A DNA stretch of 64,000 nt from the NCBI GenBank assembly GCA_028023455.1, contig JAQFVV010000181.1, positions 624,001-688,000 of the forward strand. The letters run 5' to 3'. Under the pieces are notes generated by a model. The model did not search any database and was not told the DNA's origin. It was given only the letters and a program-made list of their open reading frames with translations. Shown here piece by piece: positions 19,990 through 29,400 of the stretch. Each line of letters begins with the position of its first letter. Position 1 is the first letter of the stretch. A program made the position numbers and the translations under genes. The DNA comes from Epiperipatus broadwayi. Lineage: Eukaryota > Onychophora > Udeonychophora > Euonychophora > Peripatidae.

Positions 19990-22900
19990 TTATTGTGGAG
20001 ATAATTTTATGAGGCTCCAGGTGGCATTGACTATATCCGCCGGGGCCAAAGAATGATCTCTCATTTTAATTTTTAGGATTTTATTTTCAAAAAGAGATTT
20101 ATATTTTCGTGATGTTGGATTAAAAACAAAGTGACATCTTAAGAACCAGAGAGTAAAAATGATAAAGATGGACAGCCTTATATTGGGAAATATTCCTTTT
20201 TGAATATTTTCTATTAAGATGTCACATATTGGTTTAGAATTATAAATGAGTGTGGATATCAGTTGTCTATATATATGTAAGGCATTGCAGTGATATAAAA
20301 AATGTTGCATTGTTTCATCCTCCCTACCACATAAGGGACAGATAGGATGAATGTTAGTATATTTCCTCTTATTAAAAAGAAATTCACTTGTTGGCAATGC
20401 ATCCATGTTAATTTTGATGAGGAAGTCTAAGTATTTAGGTTCTAGATACCAAAATTTAAATTTTTGTATTAAAGATTTGTTTGTTAGTTTAAGTGTACTA
20501 TCTGGTGTCTGAAGCAGATCTAGGTTAGTCATATTTTGATATGCATCCCAGTACTTAATTTTTGCTGTAAACATATTATCTGGTAATTTGTATTGACATA
20601 TGTTTTTAATTAGGTTATTAATGAACTTATTGTTAATAGGTGGAGGTGTGTCAGTAGGAGATATTGGAATGAAAACCTGAAAATTCTGAAAGTTAGTGCA
20701 GATTTTAAATAGTGTATTATAGGATTTTTGATAATAAAAGGTATTTATTGAATGCAAAGATAAGCCATTAAATTTTGAATGCTTTTGGAGTTTATTAATG
20801 CTAATAGAAATTGTCTTCTGGTTCCAGATCAATTTAGTACATAGAGAATTGATTTTCTTAATGAATGAGGTTGTGAATTTAATGGTGGGTGAATAGAAAT
20901 TAATTTTTGGATAGATTAGCATGTTAATTAGAGATATCTTGCTGTGTATTGAAAGATAAGCTTTAGTTAGAGAATTAATAATTTTTTGTATAGAAATGAT
21001 TAATTGATTTTGTATATTTATTCTCATTATATTTACTGATTGATGGAAGGGTATTCCCAGAAAGTTATGAGGTCGGGTTTCAACTTTTGTTTTAATTGGA
21101 GTGCCAGTAAGTATGGACCATGTGGCCATTTTTTCAGGATTGAATTTTAGAGTATAATCTTTTGTGTATTTTTTTAATATGTTATGTAGTTTTGGTAACA
21201 ATTTCTGTGAGGGAAGAAAAACAGTTATGTCATCCATGAATGAAATATGGTTAATTGTACGGTTTAAAAAAATTGTGTGTATTCCCGGTAGTTCAGTTTC
21301 AATTTGAAGTAAGAGGGGATTAATGTAGGTGATGAAGAGGAGGGCACTAAGGGGTGAACCTTGGGGAATTGAATTATGTGGAATGAATTCTGATGACATT
21401 TTTCCATTTAAGGTGATGTGTATGTTTCTATTTATAAAGAGATTAGCTAAAATATACATAATTGGAATCGGGATTCCATGACTACCAAGCACTTCTAAGA
21501 GTTTTTCAATAGGCACAGAATCAAAGGCAGCTTCAATATCTAATTGTACTGCAATAGGTGCAGCTTTTCTATGGTGGCGGATGTCATCAGTTAGTGCCCT
21601 AAATAAGACATGAGCCTCGGGGATGGATGAGCCTTTTTTGGCAAACTGAAATTTAGATAGAGTAGGTAATATAAGAGGCTGGATTTTATCTTTAATAATG
21701 GATTCTATTATTTTAATGATTAGTGGGGACATAGATATAGGTCTAAGATTATTGAGAGGGGAGGGTAGTAAAGGTTTTTTTAGAAAGGGCACTAGTGAGA
21801 CAGGATAGAGTAGTTCTATACTATGAATTTGATTTGACAAGTAATGTAGCATATTGTAAATTATGGGAATAGTAAAGTGGCTAAGGTGTTCAAGCAAAAA
21901 TTTCGGAATGGCATGTGTTCCTGGATGCGAGTTGTTTGGAATAGTTTTTAATTTATTTGCAATGTCTTCTTTAGATATATTAAGGATAGTTTGTGACATA
22001 CCAAAATAAAGTGGAGCGAGAATTGGCATAGGTAGCTTTTGAAATTTAGTTTTAAAATATTGTTTAATTGGTGGAAGCATATTTATTCTGGTAATCATTT
22101 TATCATTTATTAATATGGATGAGGGTGTGATTATATTAGAGTTATAGCCTAATGCCCATTTGATATATGCCCTTGACCAGTCATGGGTGTTTTTTAAAAA
22201 GATTTTGGCTTTTTTAATAGAAAGATAATTAGCTAGTGTGAGTTGTGTCTGTTTGAACTCTTGCTTTAGTAACATTATGGTATTAACTGAATTTGAGCTG
22301 GTAGGTGTGCTTTTTAGCTTCATATGCAGTATATCTAATTTTTTGCTAAGTGCAGTAGGAGAAGGATTTCTTGCAGTATAATGTTTGATGTTAGAAGCTA
22401 AAATATTAATGAAGGAAAACCAAGCTTCTGTTGGTTGGAGTGAAAGTATGTCAATTTTTTTAAAATAAATGTATGCGTTAGATATTATGGCTTCAGGAGC
22501 ATTTGTTTTTAATAATAAATGGGTGGTATTGTTCAGTAAAAGTGTTGAGTGTATCTGCATATCTAAATTTAATACGACATTAAGGGCATGATGGTCAGAA
22601 AAAGCTACTGGGTTTAGGGAGGGTGTAATTATAAAGTGCAATTCAGGAGAGTAAAAGAGTAGATCTATTAATGATGAATGATTTTTAGTGAAAAATGATA
22701 TTGTATTTGATGAAAAGAAACCTTCTGAGCTCATTAGCCTTTTGTTAATTTTATGAAGATATTTCATCGTAAAGTCTTGGTATGACATATTAAAGTCACC
22801 CAAGAGAATTATGGGGTGTGGATTTGTTGCTAGTGTTAAATTAATTATGTTAATAAGCTGGTGTATGAGTATTGGTTGATTATATAAGTATAATGCTATA

Positions 22901-23220
22901 ATATTTATTGTGCATGCTGCATTATGAAGAGTGATGATAATCATGTGTTGATCAATATATAAGATGTTGAAAGATTGGAATGGAGAATTCCTATTGATGA
23001 GTACTCCTATTCCTGCAGCTGAATAGTTTGATGTGGAAAATCTGGTATATCCAAACTTGGCAAGATGCTGCTCAGGTTTAAAAGGAGAACTTACTGAGCA
23101 TTTGGTTTCTGTAAAAAAAAGAATATGTGGTGTGAATTGCCGAATCCAGCTGGTAATGGCAAACATTCTATGGGGTGAGTTTATCCCTCTGACATTAACT
23201 TCAGTAATTGATACTAGCAT
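19990..23220 (-). CDS. LINE ORF2: endonuclease, reverse transcriptase, C-terminal zinc finger
   Basis: Intact ORF2 polyprotein. The open frame extends to a TTG at 23241, and the first real ATG is 23220 (residue 8 of the longer frame), giving 1,076 residues. Numbering from 23241: EEP endonuclease with N16 (EVNVRG), E45 (FTETK), GDFN (148-151) and SDH (215-217). Reverse transcriptase with LRPISMS (499-505), motif A QLDIEAAFDS (566-575), motif B PQGSPLSALL (626-635) and catalytic FMDD (668-671). Then KLIWNQKT (803-810), reminiscent of L1 FIWNxKxP, and a zinc finger CPLC...HFLYHC (C968, C971, H980, C985). It overlaps the upstream small ORF by 20 nt. All catalytic residues are present with no internal stop. 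Confidence 0.92.
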   Translation of the reverse strand: MLVSITEVNVRGINSPHRMFAITSWIRQFTPHILFFTETKCSVSSPFKPEQHLAKFGYTRFSTSNYSAAGIGVLINRNSPFQSFNILYIDQHMIIITLHNAACTINIIALYLYNQPILIHQLINIINLTLATNPHPIILLGDFNMSYQDFTMKYLHKINKRLMSSEGFFSSNTISFFTKNHSSLIDLLFYSPELHFIITPSLNPVAFSDHHALNVVLNLDMQIHSTLLLNNTTHLLLKTNAPEAIISNAYIYFKKIDILSLQPTEAWFSFINILASNIKHYTARNPSPTALSKKLDILHMKLKSTPTSSNSVNTIMLLKQEFKQTQLTLANYLSIKKAKIFLKNTHDWSRAYIKWALGYNSNIITPSSILINDKMITRINMLPPIKQYFKTKFQKLPMPILAPLYFGMSQTILNISKEDIANKLKTIPNNSHPGTHAIPKFLLEHLSHFTIPIIYNMLHYLSNQIHSIELLYPVSLVPFLKKPLLPSPLNNLRPISMSPLIIKIIESIIKDKIQPLILPTLSKFQFAKKGSSIPEAHVLFRALTDDIRHHRKAAPIAVQLDIEAAFDSVPIEKLLEVLGSHGIPIPIMYILANLFINRNIHITLNGKMSSEFIPHNSIPQGSPLSALLFITYINPLLLQIETELPGIHTIFLNRTINHISFMDDITVFLPSQKLLPKLHNILKKYTKDYTLKFNPEKMATWSILTGTPIKTKVETRPHNFLGIPFHQSVNIMRINIQNQLIISIQKIINSLTKAYLSIHSKISLINMLIYPKINFYSPTIKFTTSFIKKINSLCTKLIWNQKTISISINKLQKHSKFNGLSLHSINTFYYQKSYNTLFKICTNFQNFQVFIPISPTDTPPPINNKFINNLIKNICQYKLPDNMFTAKIKYWDAYQNMTNLDLLQTPDSTLKLTNKSLIQKFKFWYLEPKYLDFLIKINMDALPTSEFLFNKRKYTNIHPICPLCGREDETMQHFLYHCNALHIYRQLISTLIYNSKPICDILIENIQKGIFPNIRLSIFIIFTLWFLRCHFVFNPTSRKYKSLFENKILKIKMRDHSLAPADIVNATWSLIKLSPQ

Positions 23221-23737
23221 GAGTAATTCTAGATTGTACAATGATTATGGTAATTTGTTGTATATGCATAATGTTTGTAGTTGTTAATGATCTTGGTAGT
23301 GGAAAGTAAGATTTTATGGAGTAAGTATAGTCATATGAAGACTGGAACAGTCTATCCAATGTAACAGTGGGATAGGATGTTAAAGGAAGGTAATAATTTT
23401 GTATAGTATATAATGAGAACAGATATAGCATGTTTAATAATAAAAGGAAAAATGTATTAGTGAGTTTATAATTTATAGATATATGTGTTTGTTTATTATA
23501 AAGTTTATGTTTATTTAGTTTACGGGTATAAGATGTAATTATGTGTGGTTGTTTGTCATGTAGTGTGTGTATAATATTATTAATGTGATATATGTATTTT
23601 AGCTGGGTAAGTGTAATCAGCAATGAACCCCTACCAAACATAAAAATTAACAAAAAAATCATTACAACAGAGTATTTAACACAAATTGGAAAAAATAAAA
23701 ATAAAATAAAAACGGTTGGATATAGTTCTTCATTCAT
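23201..23737 (-). CDS. Extra 178-residue hydrophobic ORF between ORF1 and ORF2
   Basis: Starts with a true ATG (23737) only 9 nt after the ORF1 stop and ends in TGA (23201-23203), overlapping the ORF2 ATG by 20 nt. The protein has an acidic N-terminus (MNEE) followed by a long hydrophobic stretch (about residues 7-34), a basic/polar middle with TRKLNKHK (71-78), a second hydrophobic run (about 95-117) and a Tyr/Ser/Thr-rich tail. No known domain is recognised. L1/Tx1 elements normally have only ORF1 and ORF2. An open frame this long is unexpected in such AT-rich DNA, and the tight packing argues for a real gene. However, the element's coding strand is poor in G, which reduces TAG and TGA, so chance is not excluded. 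Confidence 0.45.
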   Translation of the reverse strand: MNEELYPTVFILFLFFPICVKYSVVMIFLLIFMFGRGSLLITLTQLKYIYHINNIIHTLHDKQPHIITSYTRKLNKHKLYNKQTHISINYKLTNTFFLLLLNMLYLFSLYTIQNYYLPLTSYPTVTLDRLFQSSYDYTYSIKSYFPLPRSLTTTNIMHIQQITIIIVQSRITHASINY

Positions 23738-23746
23738 GATATATCA

Positions 23747-25612
23747 CTAAGTTTTGTTTGGTTTAATGTGTCCAGGATAATTTGCATTAGGATTATCTGA
23801 TGTGTGTTCAGTATTAACTTTTATTTTTTTATGTGTTCTTCTGTGGATATCAACACCAGCTAAATATACCTGCTGTTGTGGTGTTGAAGTGGAAGCAACT
23901 GAACGCAATTGTCTATCCGAGTGTGTGTCCGTTGGAGTTCCTGTTATTTGGAGGTCAGAGTTATTAGATTTTATTTTCTTTTTAAACGGAGTGGATTGCT
24001 TTGTTGGAGCATGATTCACTGGTGATTTACATTTTATAGCGGTAGATTGATTATTATTATCTTGAATCGATTCAGTTACATCAATTCCCTTTTTTCTTTT
24101 TGCAATTTTTTTATTTTTTGTTACTAATTGAAATGGAATGGAATCTTCCACGAAAATATCTTCAAGCTCACTTGATGAGGATGAGCTAATATTCTCATCA
24201 TCAAGTTCTGAGTTACTAATTATTGGTACATCCAGGTGTATTGGTATTGATTGTTTGTCAGAGATAATCAAGGTTGATGAATCCCGGGTTTGTGGTAACT
24301 CCGTTTGGGTATTATCATTATCTCCTGTTTGACTTAAAGTTGGTGTTATTTTGATGTTGATATTTTCGTTATATTTTGTTGTATTTAATTGGCTCCAGCA
24401 ACGATGTGTTCTCGAGTGTTTTAATCCGCATTTTTGACATACTTTGGTAGGGCATTCTTGTATTAAATGCGATCGTTGTTTGCAATGAAAGCACTGGGGT
24501 GGTAAACCTCTGAAAGTGACGATTACTGGTGAGATGTCTGTTTCATGTACAGTTGGTATATCACTAGGTGTAACATTCTTGTTTAATGTTATGCTAAACG
24601 TCGCAATATTTAAAAATACTGGGATAACTGCATTTTTATCAAGCAGATATTTAAAGTTTGTTATTTTCCCGTATTTTGAAAGAATTAATTGCAAGTCAAT
24701 TTCTTTAAAATCAATGTGGCAGTTTTTGATTCTTCCTTGTAGAGATAGGGGTCGCTCCATATCGATGTAACAAAGGATTCTTGAGTTCAAAAATTTAATA
24801 TTATTTTTGAAAATATTCCTTTGCGTTTTATTATGGAATTCTATGCATAAATATCTATTATTAGGATGGTATAATATTTTATAAATAAATGTCCATAATT
24901 TTTTTTCAGTCAAAAGTTGATAAAATTCATCCATAGGAAATTTAAATAAATCGCATTCCGTGTTTGTAACTGCCATTATTAACGTTTTCTCACTATGAAA
25001 TTTTTGGAATGATCTAAAGAGACTTTGAGGTATGGTTTGGTTAAAATTATTTGTGTACTGAGCATATAATTCCAAAGTAATTAATTGGGTATCATCTGGA
25101 ATTATATTTACATTATTTTGTTCGTCTTCGTTATCATTTTCTAAGCCTAATACTTCTGTTAAGTATTCAGTTGAATTCTGCACGTTACTGGTAATATTAT
25201 CGGCATGAGATTTAACTGCTCTAGCATACAAATTATTTTCTTTTATTTGATTTTCCTTTAGATCTTGTTTGAAAAAGTGTTGATTATTGTCTGATTCTTG
25301 CATAAGGTTATTAGCATTAATATTATTAGTTGTTTTCGGTAATTCTGGGAAACTGTCCATGTTTTCGATAGACTCTTGCATGCTCGTTTGAACGTTAACA
25401 GAGCCGAACGTTTTCTTAGGTTTCATTAGCTTAGCTTGCGGTTTCACTTGATTGCTAGTTTGAATTGTGTTATTCGATTTATTTTGGTTATTGATTGTAA
25501 TTTGAACATCTTCAGTTTGAAATGATGAATTATTATTAGACATAACAGAATTATTTGTAGGCTCACTTACGTTTGTCATTTGATTTAGAAGCAACGAGTC
25601 TTTCGACTCCAT
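23747..25612 (-). CDS. LINE ORF1: nucleic-acid-binding protein with CCHC knuckles
   Basis: A 621-residue ORF1 beginning at ATG 25612 (MESKDSLLLNQ). The N-terminal third is Asn/Gln/Ser/Thr-rich and probably disordered. The middle (about 170-370) has an alternating hydrophobic pattern compatible with an RRM-like fold, as in other LINE ORF1 proteins. Next comes RGLPPQC leading into CX2CX4HX4C (CFHCKQRSHLIQEC) and a second, modified finger CQKCGLKHSRTHRCW. The tail has an acidic Ser run (SSSSSELEDI) and basic patches (KKNKKIAKRKK, FKKKIKS) that may act in nuclear import. Its role would be to coat the element RNA and chaperone target-primed reverse transcription. The frame is intact. Confidence 0.88.
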   Translation of the reverse strand: MESKDSLLLNQMTNVSEPTNNSVMSNNNSSFQTEDVQITINNQNKSNNTIQTSNQVKPQAKLMKPKKTFGSVNVQTSMQESIENMDSFPELPKTTNNINANNLMQESDNNQHFFKQDLKENQIKENNLYARAVKSHADNITSNVQNSTEYLTEVLGLENDNEDEQNNVNIIPDDTQLITLELYAQYTNNFNQTIPQSLFRSFQKFHSEKTLIMAVTNTECDLFKFPMDEFYQLLTEKKLWTFIYKILYHPNNRYLCIEFHNKTQRNIFKNNIKFLNSRILCYIDMERPLSLQGRIKNCHIDFKEIDLQLILSKYGKITNFKYLLDKNAVIPVFLNIATFSITLNKNVTPSDIPTVHETDISPVIVTFRGLPPQCFHCKQRSHLIQECPTKVCQKCGLKHSRTHRCWSQLNTTKYNENINIKITPTLSQTGDNDNTQTELPQTRDSSTLIISDKQSIPIHLDVPIISNSELDDENISSSSSSELEDIFVEDSIPFQLVTKNKKIAKRKKGIDVTESIQDNNNQSTAIKCKSPVNHAPTKQSTPFKKKIKSNNSDLQITGTPTDTHSDRQLRSVASTSTPQQQVYLAGVDIHRRTHKKIKVNTEHTSDNPNANYPGHIKPNKT

Positions 25613-25838
25613 AGTTATAGAACAGATAAATTAAATCTGTCAGATTTTAAAAAAGGAAGTAGATTTTACCTACCTAATTGTTTATTCCGGTGTAATAAAC
25701 TATAATGATAAAAGTATCAACCACAAGTAGACTCAAATAGTAGAATTTCAATGAAAATTTTAAAATTATTTTGGAGCCAAAACGACGTGCTTGTGAGGCA
25801 TGGTGGCCATCTTGACTACTACTACTACTACTACTACT
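25613..25838 (-). promoter_or_regulatory. LINE 5' leader with YY1-type CAAGATGGCC site
   Basis: Non-coding leader between the trinucleotide tract and ORF1. Near its 5' end the minus strand reads CAAGATGGCC (plus 25805-25814), followed by ACCATG. The same CAAGATGGCC word lies near the start of the mammalian L1 5' UTR, where it binds YY1 and sets the transcription start. Whether the resemblance is functional here is inference. Confidence 0.4.
25815..25837. repeat. (CTA)n trinucleotide tract at LINE 5' junction
   Basis: About seven CTA units in a row, on the minus strand (TAG)n. The same class of repeat is found at the 3' junction of the LINE (19711-19738). Confidence 0.85.
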
Positions 25839-26465
25839 TGCATAGGAGAGCTTAAGGTTTGCTTCTTACCTCAGCAGAGATTTGCTGCGGGATAGTGTTA
25901 TTGTCATTATTATTATTATTATTATTGTTGATATTATTATCATTATTATTATTAATAATAATATTATTATTACCTAATACCTTTTTACATAAATGTATAA
26001 ATAATAAAAGGTAAAATCTCAAACTTACTAATATAGTAAACCAAATACACTCATTCAAAATTAAAACACTAGACAATATCAAATTGAATACTGTGCTTCT
26101 CAAGTATAAACATTGTCAAAAAACAATATACTGAACAGTTTTACATACATATAATTCAATATATTGGTATTTTATAGTATTTAAAAACACTTTTAAAAAG
26201 TAAAATTTAAAGATCATTTAAAATATGCAATTTAATTTTTGTTTTTAGTTAGTATGATTTATTTTTAGATAACATGCAATGAAAGTTATTTTTGTGTTTA
26301 ATATTGTCTGTTTAATTAAAAATAAAAGTTAAAATTGTAAAGAATAAAAGTACTTGCAGATTATTTATCCAAATAAAAGCAAATTCTAAACACAAAGGAT
26401 TACAATCAGAGAAAATCTTTTTAATGCTAATTAAAGATAGTGGAAATATTTTGTAAAAAAAAAGA
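25839..26465. other. AT-rich DNA with (ATT)n microsatellite
   Basis: An (ATT)n tract spans about 25902-25975. The minus-strand frame over it translates to poly-Asn and is not a gene. No other signal. Confidence 0.6.
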
Positions 26466-26574
26466 TTTTTTTTTCATATGTCATAGTATTTACAGGGAGG
26501 CAAACCCACAAACATCTGCAACCAACTACTTGCTTGCAAGGTGGCTGCGATGACCTCTCAGCTAACAATGCTTG
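26466..26574 (-). mobile_element. tRNA-derived SINE, Ala(TGC)-like head
   Basis: On the minus strand the element starts CAAGCATTG, carries an A-box-like GCTGAGAGGTCAT, an anticodon-like CTTGCAAG, a B-box-like GTGGGTTTGCCTCC, then the family tail CTATGACATATGAAAAAAA. The start and tail match the SINE at 53694-53787, and the middle and tail match 61512-61607. A-rich imperfect repeats (AAAAAGAT and AAAAGAGAT) lie on either side and may be target duplications. Confidence 0.65.
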
Positions 26575-28920
26575 ACAAAAAAAGAGATTTAGTAGCTGAA
26601 AATAAGAAATAAGATACAAGATTATTATCTTGTATTCTGATAAAAGAACAAAAGATAATATATGTGCAGAGAGGTCTAAAAACTGATTGTGAATATAAAA
26701 GGAAGAAAACAGCAGCAATCATGATCTTGTTGTCTTATTCTTTTGTCAGACTATTCCCATGGGGATCCTGGATAGCAAAATTCATCTGCCCAGGACTACT
26801 CCTCACCTGCTGAATGAATTATTCATGTGGAAGTGAGTGAAGTATTATGAATATTGTCTTTTGTAATAAAGAGGTCACTCCAAATAACTTTCGAGTCTAG
26901 CCTTAGGATTGACCAAAAACAGTTTAAAAACCAATGGTCATGAGCTTATTCTACCTCTCATAAAAACTATGCATATTAATCAACAATCTATGTAAACTCA
27001 TTAAGCTTACCAGTAAGATTATTCATATCTTAATTTGTGACTAAAAATGTTTGTAAACTAACATTAACAACAAGCTTATAATATTGATAGAGACATTAAC
27101 TTTAAATATGAAGCCTCTAATACCAATATAGAAATTCACCATTTTTATTATGCAAGGAACTTTTCAGATGTGAAAAATTTGTAACAAGAACTTATAATTA
27201 TTTGATTAATATTATTATCTGGATGAGCATGTATGTTCTTTTCAATTTTATTTAATAATTTGTTGTTTAAATATTTTAATTTGTTATAATAAAATATTTA
27301 TCTATAATATAACTCTTTCATTTGTACATTCTTAATTTTAGTTATTTATTTTATTAGTAGGTTTTAAATGTATAAATTATCTTTGCCAATATGCTTGTTT
27401 AATTGTTAAGACTGGGAAAAAATCATATAAAAAGCTTTAAAATGACAAGAAATGTAATTCCCAATTTTTTTTAATTATTTGCTTCATAAATGTGATGCAT
27501 TGTGATGGATCAGCAAATTCTTGTATAGAATTCTGATGCCGTGTTCTAAATAAATAAAATCTGATTCCACTGTCAGAGTACATCATAATAAATAGTAGGC
27601 CAGTTAATCAGACAATATAGCTGTGTTCTTGAGATATCCAGACATGTAAATGATCTGAATATATTTTTTTCGTAGCTTGATTAACTTGCACTTTCTAGTG
27701 TGTAAAAGGCCTAAATTCAACAGTGAACATTAACCGAATATGAAAAACATTACAATATATACTAATAATTTTAATCACATGTAAATGATTTTTATTGCTG
27801 ATGAAATATGTAATGTTTAGGAATATAATTATGTCATAAATATTACATTCTAATATATTATTAGACAAATTGCAATTCTAAAGAAGCATTTTTAAATAAA
27901 TTTGAAAATATGTTTGTCCTTTTGTATATCAGTGTGAATCCATTTTGTCTGATATATAGATACTATAATAAATTCCTACAATTTAATATAACATTCCAAT
28001 TATGTTTAATATTTAAAAAAATCTAAGTAAATCAAAAAGATTTAGATTCATAATATTTTATTAATAGTTTTTTTTAATTTTTAATATCTTTCAAATGAAT
28101 GATTAAAAATAGAAACTTTTAATGAAATATTAAGAATCTAAAACTATTAATTTGTTTAAACTTTTTTTAATATTAAAGATAATTGGAATATTAGTATGAA
28201 TTAAGTTATTATAATATAGGTGTAGTTTTTTCATATTGTTTATGCTTAAAAACTCTCCCTTATTAAAATGGCCTGAACATTTATCCTATATCAACTGTGG
28301 GTAATCTTAATTCTAACAGAGAATAGATCTACATATTTTACCCTACTATATATGTAAATGTAGTAATGTTTAAAAATTAGAATTATTATCATCTTGGATG
28401 AGTTGGGTGTTTAATATATCTAGAGTGTGACTAGCTAAAATTCACCCTAAAATATTAAGATATGTATATAATTTTAAGTCATGTTTTTGAATAAATATTT
28501 TAGTCCCACACATTAACTATTTGGTATACAAACATTTATGATAATTCTAATCATAAAACAGAAAACAGCAATTTTTCTTTCTTCTAATTAAATTACTTTA
28601 CTATTACCCTTTATCTCAAATTTTTACTCTATTTATACTGGATGTTTTTTATTTATGATAATCAGACTATAATCCTGCATTAGATCCAGGATGGATAAAA
28701 ACTTTGTGAACTTTACTCCACCATGTTTCATATATATCTTTCCTTTTCTGTGCTCACATAACTTTTATTTCTTTACTTTCAAAATTGCTTGTCAATTGAT
28801 ATATGGTACAGGCTTGGAAAATTTATGGATTATTCAGATTTATATACTAATTCAAAATACTTTTAATTAAAATAGCACTTTCACCATCAATTTAACAAAA
28901 AATTAAAACATTAAATCTTA
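26575..28920. other. AT-rich DNA, no gene seen
   Basis: A less AT-rich patch at about 26735-26850 (CCATGGGGATCCTGG) has no open frame. The rest is ordinary AT-rich sequence with no recognised repeat. Confidence 0.5.
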
Positions 28921-29235
28921 TAACTAACAACTTGTATTATCTCTCTTTTGTTGCTTTTCTTCAAATTTTTATTGCATTTTTTCCTTTCTCTTTTGTTGCT
29001 TTTCTTCAAGTTTTAAATGCATTTCTTTAAGTTTGCTATCTCTCTTTTGTTGCTTTTCTTCACTTTTTTGGTGCATTTTTTCTAATTCTTTATCTTTTTT
29101 GTATTGCTTTTTTCAGGTTTTTGTTGCATTTGTTCATTTTTTGAATGTATTTCCTCAAAGTTTTGTTGCAGCATTTTCTGACTTTTTTGTATATTTTTAT
29201 ATTTTTTCTGTTGCAATTCTCTCATAATTTATTTC
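28921..29235 (-). pseudogene. Coiled-coil-like K/E/Q repeat relic
   Basis: On the minus strand four or so imperfect units of about 40-50 bp each encode words like LEEKQQKRE and KMQQK, giving a Lys/Glu/Gln-rich heptad-like repeat typical of a coiled coil. Frame breaks and stops interrupt it. Minus-strand sequence upstream (29260-29400) also has a coding look (YMRANRTIRSRSDKARISSK) before a stop. It is probably the remnant of a host or transposon gene with a coiled-coil tail, family not recognised. Confidence 0.35.
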
Positions 29236-29400
29236 ATATCTGCATCCAGCATTTCACAGTTGAATTTGTCTCATTTCACTTCTGAAGGCTTTTGTACTTT
29301 TGGAAGAGATTCTTGCTTTATCAGATCTGGATCTTATGGTTCTATTGGCTCTCATATAACTGACTGCACCATGTTTAATTGTGCTATTCAATATGTTATC

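Larger units (their letters stand above)
19739..25838 (-). mobile_element. L1/Tx1-superfamily LINE with three packed ORFs
   Basis: A roughly 6.1-kb minus-strand LINE: 5' leader (25613-25838), ORF1 (25612-23747), an extra ORF (23737-23201), ORF2 (23220-19990) and a 3' tail rich in A that ends at a CTAGTAGTAG tract (about 19739). ORF1 and ORF2 are both fully open, so the copy looks young. Two-ORF layout, ORF1 with CCHC knuckles, ORF2 with N-terminal EEP endonuclease, RT with FMDD and a C-terminal CX2CX8HX4C place it in the L1 group, most likely Tx1-like. Matching AGT-type repeats flank both ends. A truncated relative lies at 35508-37159. Confidence 0.85.

Noticed and set aside
25852-26103. Minus-strand ORF with a poly-Asn run
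   Set aside because: Translation of an (ATT)n microsatellite.
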